14,731 bases of DNA from NCBI GenBank assembly GCA_036496025.1, contig DASXLW010000040.1, positions 1 through 14,731 of the forward strand, read 5' to 3'. The DNA comes from PALSA-505 sp036496025 (GTDB lineage Bacteria; Actinomycetota; Actinomycetes; Streptosporangiales; Streptosporangiaceae). The notes under the pieces were generated by a model. That model worked only from the letters and a program-made list of their open reading frames with translations, ran no database searches and was not told the DNA's origin. The first letter of the stretch is position 1. Each line of letters starts with the position of its first letter. The position numbers and the translations under genes were made by a program. Positions 1 to 5,966 of this stretch are shown here, one piece after another.

Positions 1-123
1 TGGCCGTCGTGAGATGATCATGCCAAGGCCGGCGCCGAGCAGGAGACCCGCCGGCGGCGGACGCGAACGAGGAGAGGCAACGGCGAGATGTCACTCCCTG
101 TAGCTGCCGATCGTTCGGGGCGT

Positions 124-147
124 GGAATGAAATCTGGAATGAGATCC
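124..147. repeat. tandem 12-bp direct repeat beside the tRNA scar
   Basis: Two adjacent 12-base units, GGAATGAAATCT and GGAATGAGATCC, agree at 10 of 12 positions. They end about 88 bases before the tRNA fragment, on the side where an integrated element would lie. Short direct repeats near an attachment core are known arm-type binding sites of tyrosine integrases, so this role is possible, but nothing here proves it. The repeat also falls in a reading frame open from 13 to 150 and ending in TAG at 151-153; no start codon or recognisable protein was seen in it. The rest of 1-234 shows nothing else I can name. Confidence 0.35.
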
Positions 148-234
148 GTGTAGCACTCTGTGCAAAGCGGGCAATCTGAGCGTTCAGCACGGGGATTTGT
201 GCTGGTAGAGCCGCTGGGACGACTTCGCGGGCCT

Positions 235-276
235 CTCGTAATGCGTAGGTCATCGGTTCGATTCCGATAGGCGGCT
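235..276 (+). other. 3' half of tRNA-Thr(CGU): attachment-site scar
   Basis: The segment starts exactly at a seven-base anticodon loop, CTCGTAA (anticodon CGT, threonine). It continues through the 3' anticodon stem (TGCGT), the variable loop, a perfect 5-bp T-arm (ATCGG, loop TTCGATT, CCGAT) and the 3' acceptor strand AGGCGGC with discriminator T. The bases before 235 do not supply the matching 5' anticodon strand (ACGCA expected), a D-arm, or a 5' acceptor strand GCCGCCT, so this is not a complete tRNA. Actinobacterial integrative elements commonly recombine in the anticodon loop of tRNA genes and leave such a 3' half at the distal end. By that logic the element lies to the left, outside the window, and the chromosome to the right. 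CCA is not clearly encoded (CCCA follows). Confidence 0.75.
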
Positions 277-408
277 CCCATGTGATTCTCTCAAGAGATG
301 GACGCGGCCGCCGCGCGCGGCAGTCGTCGCGCTGGCCGGCGACGCCAACGGCAGCGCCGCCGCCACGCCGCAGGCCGCGATGAGCATGAGCGGAACTTTG
401 CGCATCAT
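250..408 (-). pseudogene. truncated start of a secreted alpha/beta-hydrolase paralogue
   Basis: From the ATG at 408-406 the minus strand encodes a signal peptide starting MMRKVPLMLIAACGVAAALP, followed by LASPASA. This is nearly the same as the first 30 or so residues of the full-length hydrolase at 490-2037 (MMRKVPLTLVAVSGVVAAAL), and the DNA is alike too. Similarity is lost near base 298. The frame then reads through the antisense of the tRNA-Thr fragment and stops at 252-250, giving only 52 codons. A GGGAG sequence lies upstream of the ATG as a possible ribosome binding site. The simplest reading is the second copy of a tandem duplication, cut off next to the attachment scar. A working 52-residue secreted peptide is possible but unlikely. 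Confidence 0.7.
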
Positions 409-489
409 GATCTCTTGCAGCTCCCTATTCGTGTCGCGCGACGTCTTGTCAAGGGAAACGCCTCGTGTACTGGGGGTGCGCAGCGGGCA

Positions 490-2037
490 TCAGCCCCGCG
501 GCGCCGGCTGGAACCTCGGTGGCCTGATCTTCGCGACGCAGCCCGTGCGCGGCGCGCTCGGTGTGGCGAGGAACGACGCGAACACCCGTTGCGCGCAGGG
601 CGACGCGAGCGTCACGAAGTGGCCGATCCCGGGAAACTGAAGAAGCGTCGAGTTGGGCAGCGTCCGCGCCGCTATCCGGGCCCAGCTCGTCGGCGTGACG
701 GCGTCGAAGCTGCCCGCGAGCAGCAGGGTCGGGATCGTGCTCGGCGTCGCCTCCCGCTGTTGCGCGGGCGCCTTCGGAACCTTCCACGCGGTGCATTCCT
801 GGGGGAGGTAGGTGATGTGCAGAGCCGGGCGGAGCACCGAGGCCGGGTAGGCCGGGAACGCGCGCCGGCCGGCCGACAAGATCGAGCCCTTCATGTAGGG
901 GATCCACTCGGCGCAGCCGACGCCGAGGGCCAGCCCGTAGCCGAGAATCCCAGTGCCCGAGCCCACTACGCGCGCCGCGACCTGCGTGGCGATCGGCCGC
1001 GGGTTCCCGTCGGCGAGCTCGGCGATCATGGCCGGGACGTTGCGGAAGTCAGCGCTGTTGAAGGACTCGTCGATGAGCCAGTTCGCCAGGCGGCCGCCGT
1101 CGAGCACCACCTTCACCGGGGGTGCGCCCGGTACAGGTACCCCGCGCACCGTGACCGGGTGCGCCTCCAGCCGGCGAACCAGGTTCGTGAACGTCCGCGC
1201 GATCCCAGGACTGCGCCGCCAGCATTGCCGCTGTCTCATGCACGCGCGGAACAGGTGGTCGAAGCCCTCGCGGGCGTTCGGCGCGAACAGGTTGGCGGCC
1301 ACCACCTCCGGCGGCTCCACCGAGTCGATCGTCACGCTCCGGATGCCCCGCGGATGCTCCCGCATCAAAGTCATCGCGAGATTGGTGCCGTAGGAGTCGC
1401 CGAACACGTTCCACTGGCGAATCCCGAGCGCCACCCGCAGATCCGCGACGTCAGCCGCGTTCTCGGTCGTGTTGTACGCGCCGAGATCGACCCCCGCCGC
1501 GGTCAGGCGCCGGAAGCAGACGCGCGTCGCGGCCACGTTCAGGCGAATGGCCCGGGACCCGTCGAGCGGGAGGCCGAGGGTATGGATGAAAGCCCGGTCG
1601 ACTCCCGGGCACGTCGGCGCCGGGTTCGGCCGGCCGTAGAGCGTGCCGCGCTGGCTGAGGATAATCAGCTTCCGGTCGCGGTTGAAGCCGGCGGCGATCA
1701 GGAGCTTCGCCTCTGTAGCCAGCGGTGCGCCGCCGGGGCCTCCGGCGAGGTACATGATCGGGTCGGGCGCGGGATGCCGCGACTTCGCCGGCACGATCCC
1801 GACCGTCAGGCGAAACGTGCGCCCGTTCGGCCTGGCCCGGTTCTCGGGCACGACGAGGAAGCCACAGCGGGCTTTTTTGGGGAGATCGGTCGGGATGGGC
1901 TTAGTCGGGCACGCCGCCGGCACGAACCTCGGCACCCGGAGTCCCGGCCCCGCGCCGGCATTAGCGGGCGACGCTAACGGCAGCGCTGCCGCCACCACTC
2001 CGCTGACCGCGACGAGCGTGAGCGGAACTTTACGCAT
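490..2037 (-). CDS. secreted alpha/beta hydrolase, tripeptidyl-aminopeptidase (TAP) type
   Basis: A 515-residue exported serine hydrolase of the proline iminopeptidase / tripeptidyl aminopeptidase group, which removes short peptides from N-termini outside the cell. The N-terminus is a clear Sec signal peptide: basic MRK, a hydrophobic core, and ANA as likely cleavage site near residue 27. LAGGPGG at about 97-103 is the oxyanion-side motif, GDSYG the nucleophile elbow with Ser215, GSFDAVTP the acid with Asp445, and GIGH the catalytic His473 in a TAP-like C-terminal domain. All three catalytic residues are present, so it should be active. I chose the second ATG of an ATGATG pair; a run of seven G just upstream acts as ribosome binding site. 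The frame is open up to 2118, but an earlier start would bury the signal peptide. The truncated paralogue follows 81 bases downstream on the same strand. The natural substrate is unknown; an esterase or tripeptidase acting on other substrates is possible. Confidence 0.88.
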   Translation of the reverse strand: MRKVPLTLVAVSGVVAAALPLASPANAGAGPGLRVPRFVPAACPTKPIPTDLPKKARCGFLVVPENRARPNGRTFRLTVGIVPAKSRHPAPDPIMYLAGGPGGAPLATEAKLLIAAGFNRDRKLIILSQRGTLYGRPNPAPTCPGVDRAFIHTLGLPLDGSRAIRLNVAATRVCFRRLTAAGVDLGAYNTTENAADVADLRVALGIRQWNVFGDSYGTNLAMTLMREHPRGIRSVTIDSVEPPEVVAANLFAPNAREGFDHLFRACMRQRQCWRRSPGIARTFTNLVRRLEAHPVTVRGVPVPGAPPVKVVLDGGRLANWLIDESFNSADFRNVPAMIAELADGNPRPIATQVAARVVGSGTGILGYGLALGVGCAEWIPYMKGSILSAGRRAFPAYPASVLRPALHITYLPQECTAWKVPKAPAQQREATPSTIPTLLLAGSFDAVTPTSWARIAARTLPNSTLLQFPGIGHFVTLASPCAQRVFASFLATPSAPRTGCVAKIRPPRFQPAPRG

Positions 2038-2479
2038 CATGCCCCCCCGCATCTGGATGCCTGGAGTGACAGCCAGGGACCAATTCCCCGTACCAATATC
2101 CACCCAGCCAGGGGCCAAACATCAACAAATCATGACAATTGCCACCATTGCGGGCGCCGACGGTGCAGGCGCACCTCCGGCGCCCTTTCGATCGTCGCCC
2201 GCGGCGGGTGCGCGTGCTACCGGTTGTGATCGTCATCGTGTCCTCCCGGGCCCAGATCGGCATCGGTATGGTGCTGATCATGCGCGTCCGCGGGCGTGAT
2301 GGCATCGGCCAACTGATCGATTCCGGGGATGATCCTGCGGCGGCTGGTTGCCGCCGGCGGACGGGCCGAGCGGCTCCGCGAGTTCCCGCTCCTGCGGGCT
2401 ACAGGTCGCAGAACGGCCAGTTTGCGCGTGCGACCAGGCGCTCCCAACGCACTGTCCGCACGTTAAATCGCCGGCTCGC
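2038..2479. other. gene-poor region between hydrolase and regulator
   Basis: No confident gene. An AT-richer patch at about 2110-2150 is where a hydrolase promoter could lie, but I see no good -35/-10 pair. A minus-strand frame at 2217-2447 (76 codons) ends in a His/Asp-rich tail (DAHDQHHTDADL and GGHDDDHNR). Its N-terminal half looks random and its codon use is not strongly coding, so I do not call it a gene. Two hairpins lie here: the large one at 2152-2185, and a 7-bp perfect one at 2338-2356 (CGGCGGC, loop TGGTT, GCCGCCG). Confidence 0.5.
2152..2185 (-). terminator. strong imperfect hairpin, possible terminator
   Basis: GGGCGCCG (2152-2159) pairs with CGGCGCCC (2178-2185). Inside it, after a 2x2 internal mismatch, GGTGC (2162-2166) pairs with GCACC (2171-2175) around a four-base loop. 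It lies downstream of the minus-strand regulator and upstream of the minus-strand hydrolase, which suits a transcription barrier between them. There is no T-run on the minus strand side (only TTT on the plus side), so the direction is uncertain and an operator is also possible. Confidence 0.4.
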
Positions 2480-4978
2480 CTATGGCGCGGCCGTGGATTG
2501 GAGTTGGTTGAGGGTCTGGGTGACCTGGGTGAGGGTGTAAACGATGACTTCGCTCCAGTGCATGTTCGCACCACGAGCGCGGAGCGCCTGCACGCGCTCT
2601 TGGTCCAGGGATGCCGGGGCGGCCGGGCGGCTCGGTCTGGCCGGGTTCGGCGCGGCCGCGTAGGCGTCGGCGGCGCCGTGGATAATCGCCGCCGGATCGG
2701 GCCTGGTTTCGGATAGCGCGTCCGCGATCATGTGAAGGATGATGCTCATCCCGAGGCCACCGCCCCATCGGAGGCCGCGTAGGGCACTGTGGCCGAGTTC
2801 CAGCGTGGCGGCCCGGTCGCCTATGCGAAACGCGACCCCGGTCGCCAGGATGTGGTCGATGAGGCTGTCATAGGCGAGCGCGGTACTGAGTTCGCGGCTT
2901 TCGCGCAGGCAGGCACGAGCCCGTTCGGGGTCGGTGTCGGCGACGGCCAGGCCGACGGCGAGCAAGCCGATCGCGACCAGGGCCGGAGCGCCGAGCCGGC
3001 GGGCGAGCGCGAGCGCTTCGTGCGCTAGCGGGACCGCCGCGGGCGGGTCACCGACCAGCACGTGCTCGGCCGCCGCGATGGCAAGCTCGAGGGAGGCGTC
3101 GGCGAGATCGCCGCCGGCCCGCGCGAAACCAGCCGCTTGTTCGGCGAGACGCGCGGCGTCGGCGAACGCGCCGGTCGTATTCGCGATGTTCTCGCGGGCG
3201 CCGCAGATGGTTTCCTCAACCCGCCAGTCCGGGGAGGCGCGGCGGGCGTTGGCTTCGGCAGCCCGGCGGCACAGCTGCTCGGCGCCGGTCACATCCCCGC
3301 GGTTGGAGGCGAACACAGCGGTGACTGCGAGGGCGAGCGGGTAACCCGGGTGTTCAGCGGCGCCAGGCAGCTCCAGTGCCAGGCTTCCGGGGAGCAGCAG
3401 CGGATAAGTGTTCCAGATCTCACACGGCGCGAAGCCGGCCAGGATCGAGAACGCGGCGTCGACGTTGCCGGTGCCGATCGCCCACGACCACGCCGCGAGC
3501 AGGTTGTCCTGCTCGGCGCTGACCCGGACCGCCCAGAACACCTCGTCCCGCGGCTTGCGGGTCTGGTCCCGGACCTGCCTGAGGAGGTCCGCGTAGTAGC
3601 CGGCGTGGCGGGCGCGCCACCGTTCCGCCTCCCCGGACTGGCCGATGTGTTCCTCGCCGTACTGGCGGATCGTCTCCAGCAGCCGGTACCGGGTCCGCGG
3701 CCCGTGCTCGTCGGCCACCACCAGCGACCGCGCCACCAGGCTCGCCAGCAACCCGAACACCGCATCCGGGTCGATGCCCTCCCCGCCGCAGACCGCCTCG
3801 GCCGCCTCCAGGGTGGCACCGCCGGCAAACACCGCCAACCGGACCAGCAGGGCCTGTTCGGGCTCGGTGAGCAGCTGGAACGACCAGTCGATCGCCGCTC
3901 GCAGCGTCTGGTGATGTGCCACCGCGCCGCGCCGCCCGCCGCCGAGCACGGCGAAACTGCGCTCGAGCCGCTGGGCCAGCTCGGCCGGGGTCATCGCCGG
4001 CACCCGCGCCGCCGCCAGCTCGATCGCCAGCGGCACCCCGTCCAGGCGCCGGCACACTGCGGAGACCGCCGCCGCATTCTGCTCGGTCACCGCGAAGCCG
4101 GGCTTGACCGCGGCCGCACGTTCCGCGAACAGGCGCACCGCCTCCGCATCGAGGATCGCGTCCAGATCGGCATCGGCGCCGGGCACCCCCAGCGGTGGCA
4201 CAGGAACCAGCTGCTCCCCGTCAATCCCCAGGCCCTCACGGCTGGTGGCCAAGATCGCCAGCCGGGGGCACGACTGCGCCAGGACCTGGGCTAGCGCCGC
4301 AGCCGCGGCCAGCAGATGCTCACAGTTATCGAGCACCAGCAGCAGTTCCTTGGCACGCAAGAACTCAACCAGCGCTTCGCGGGCGCCCTGTCCGGCCCGT
4401 GCCGCCACCGAGAACACCGCGGCGACGGCATCATCGACCCCGGCGGCGTCGCGGACCGGGGCCAACTCAGCAAGCCACGTGCCGTCGGCGAACCGCCGCG
4501 CCATCTGGGCGGGGGTCTGCAACGCCAGGCGAGTCTTGCCCACCCCGCCCGCGCCGGTCAGGGTCACCACCCGGGACTCGCCCAGCACGGCCGCGGTCTG
4601 CTCCAGTTCGCTGCCACGGCCTATGAACGAGCTCACCGGCAAGGGAATATTGCCGACATGGCGGGCAGGCGCGGGCGGCCCGGGATTTCGGCTCGCGACC
4701 CAGCTCGCCAGCTGGACGCGAGAGTCTAGGCCGAGCTTGGTGAGGATGTGCGACACGTGCGTCTTGACCGTCGCCACCGAGATGAACAGGGCCGAGGCGA
4801 TCGCCGGGTTCGACAGCCCATCGGCCACCAGCCGGGCGACCTCCAGCTCGCGGGCGCTCAGCTCGTCGGCGTCGTGCGCCGTCGCAGCCACCGGGCCATG
4901 CTGGCCGGCGGGAGGTACGCTCCCTAGTGCGCCGGCCACGGCCTGGTCCCGCTCAGAGCGCAGCCCCGCTCCCAGCAA
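2480..4978 (-). CDS. STAND ATPase regulator with N-terminal LuxR helix-turn-helix
   Basis: A cytoplasmic regulator of 832 residues if translation starts at TTG 4978. Order of parts: LuxR-type helix-turn-helix at 40-93 (LSARELEVARLVADGLSNPA onward); NB-ARC-like ATPase with P-loop GAGGVGKT at 142-149, Walker B LLLVLDN at 212-218, the ATSR motif at 244, and GVPLAIELAAAR near 314; then an alanine- and leucine-rich helical (TPR-like) half. Proteins of this class hold themselves inactive with ADP and switch on transcription when the sensor half binds a ligand or partner. The ligand is unknown. No ATG starts the frame: TTG 4978 lies after a stop, and GTG at 4891-4889 is another candidate. The first 30 or so residues (LRSERDQAVAGALGSVPPAG) resemble the tail that precedes a C-terminal helix-turn-helix in related regulators, and the protein's own C-terminus has no helix-turn-helix. 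It therefore looks like a fusion with the tail of the decayed gene upstream. Confidence 0.82.
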   Translation of the reverse strand: MLGAGLRSERDQAVAGALGSVPPAGQHGPVAATAHDADELSARELEVARLVADGLSNPAIASALFISVATVKTHVSHILTKLGLDSRVQLASWVASRNPGPPAPARHVGNIPLPVSSFIGRGSELEQTAAVLGESRVVTLTGAGGVGKTRLALQTPAQMARRFADGTWLAELAPVRDAAGVDDAVAAVFSVAARAGQGAREALVEFLRAKELLLVLDNCEHLLAAAAALAQVLAQSCPRLAILATSREGLGIDGEQLVPVPPLGVPGADADLDAILDAEAVRLFAERAAAVKPGFAVTEQNAAAVSAVCRRLDGVPLAIELAAARVPAMTPAELAQRLERSFAVLGGGRRGAVAHHQTLRAAIDWSFQLLTEPEQALLVRLAVFAGGATLEAAEAVCGGEGIDPDAVFGLLASLVARSLVVADEHGPRTRYRLLETIRQYGEEHIGQSGEAERWRARHAGYYADLLRQVRDQTRKPRDEVFWAVRVSAEQDNLLAAWSWAIGTGNVDAAFSILAGFAPCEIWNTYPLLLPGSLALELPGAAEHPGYPLALAVTAVFASNRGDVTGAEQLCRRAAEANARRASPDWRVEETICGARENIANTTGAFADAARLAEQAAGFARAGGDLADASLELAIAAAEHVLVGDPPAAVPLAHEALALARRLGAPALVAIGLLAVGLAVADTDPERARACLRESRELSTALAYDSLIDHILATGVAFRIGDRAATLELGHSALRGLRWGGGLGMSIILHMIADALSETRPDPAAIIHGAADAYAAAPNPARPSRPAAPASLDQERVQALRARGANMHWSEVIVYTLTQVTQTLNQLQSTAAP

Positions 4979-4984
4979 CTGCGC

Positions 4985-5396
4985 TACTGCAATTCACCCA
5001 CGCTGGCGCAGACCGCCTCCTCGCACGCGTCGTGATGGACATCCCACTACGGAAACATTGGCATGAAGCCCAAGCTCTTCGAATAGCGCAGCGCCCGCGC
5101 CGGGCAACGGTGCCGCTCGCTTTGGCTGTCCAGAGGATCCCGCCACCCATGCCAAGCCCTCCGGGCTCGTGGCCATGCCATTTCGCTGACACGCCGTCCG
5201 GAAAGTGGCGCTCGTTCCTGCAGGCTGCGCGCAGGGCGAACCGGCTGTTGCCGATCCTGCCCGGGCCGGTCAGCGTGATCACGTAGGCGCTCGGCAGCAG
5301 CAGCCGAACCTCGTTGAGCTCTGGACCCCGCCCGACGAAGCTGGTGAACTCGACCGGAAGGTTTCCCCTGGCCAGCCGTGCCGCCACGGTCGTCAT
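4985..5396 (-). pseudogene. collapsed STAND/LuxR regulator with internal deletion and frameshifts
   Basis: The frame from ATG 5396 starts like an AfsR/LuxR-type ATPase: GNLPVEFTSFVGRGPEL, then a P-loop reading GPGRIGNSR where the family has GPGGVGKTR, so the essential lysine is Asn. It then reads about to FPDGV, a usual post-P-loop position. Near 5185 it jumps, in another frame (5176-4994), to a sequence typical of the far C-terminal part of the same family: EGLAWVAGSSGQPKRAAPLP and ALFEELGLHANVSVV. A further frame gives HHDACEEAVCASVGELQ, followed by a TAG at which one missing base would restore the frame of the downstream gene (YAQLLGAG). So most of the ATPase and TPR body is deleted and at least two small frameshifts follow. 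It is not functional by itself. Family match is from memory of conserved motifs. Confidence 0.75.
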
Positions 5397-5966
5397 GACG
5401 CAGCCGAACTTGAAAGGCCGTAACGACCCCGCGCTGCCATCCGGCTCAAGCGTTCCTGCCCCGAAGCGACCACGAACCCCATGCTCGCCTAAGGGATTGC
5501 TCCCCCGCCCAGCGAGGTCCGTAGATGCGGATCCCGAGGCTTCAAATGCTACCCCTCCGCAGATCCGGGCACCGCGCGCACCCGCCGATGTCCCGAGGGG
5601 TACACGCGTGCCATGCGCGGATTTGGCTTTACTGCGCTATCGACGTGGACCGATGGCCGTTTAGTTACCGAAAACGCCGGGCTATGGTCAGGGGTTACCA
5701 TCCGGTGCCGGGTCGTGGTTGGATTGGCCAGCACTGCTCTAGTCAACCGGACAGCGCTCGGCTGGGAGGCACCGGTGAAAGGATCGTGCTCAGCGCGGCG
5801 GTCGTGATCTGGGCGGTGGTCTCGGAAGTGGCGCCGGCCAGCGCCAGCAGCGGCACCTGGCGGGTCCAGGCGATACCAGGCGAGCGTGCCAATACCCGGG
5901 GTAAGGCCCTGGATCCCATCGGTCCCGCCAGGACGACCGGGGACCCTCAGCCCACTGGGCCGCGAG
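5397..5966. other. gene-poor region before the molybdoenzyme gene
   Basis: No convincing full gene on either strand. The long overlapping frames here are rich in Arg, Pro and Ser and match no family I know. The only protein-like segment is the hydrophobic minus-strand remnant at 5743-5946. GCCCACTGGGC at 5950-5960 could form a very small hairpin just past the stop of the molybdoenzyme gene, too weak to call a terminator. Together with the regulator pseudogene on its left, this reads as decayed sequence. Confidence 0.5.
5743..5946 (-). pseudogene. hydrophobic protein remnant, unidentified
   Basis: A stop-to-stop frame of 67 codons with an internal ATG at 5919-5917. It encodes MGSRALPRVLARSPGIAWTR and then a hydrophobic stretch (QVPLLALAGATSETTAQITT). 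The order of LAGP, a basic RALPRVLARSP segment, a Trp and a hydrophobic helix recalls the N-terminus of actinobacterial M56/BlaR1-like membrane peptidases, but the match is weak and the rest of such a protein is absent. It could also be chance. Confidence 0.22.

Noticed and set aside
18..281. Minus-strand 87-codon frame beginning MGAAYRNRTDDLRITR
   Set aside because: Its N-terminus is the antisense translation of the tRNA-Thr fragment, a common false gene in annotations, and the rest matches nothing.
298..1977. Plus-strand 559-codon frame
   Set aside because: Arg-rich shadow of the minus-strand hydrolase, which has a signal peptide and a full catalytic triad.
3062..4294. Plus-strand 410-codon frame
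   Set aside because: Antisense shadow of the STAND regulator; no domains.
4720..4860. Separate small LuxR-type response regulator
   Set aside because: The helix-turn-helix is in one continuous frame with the ATPase domain and no start or stop separates them.
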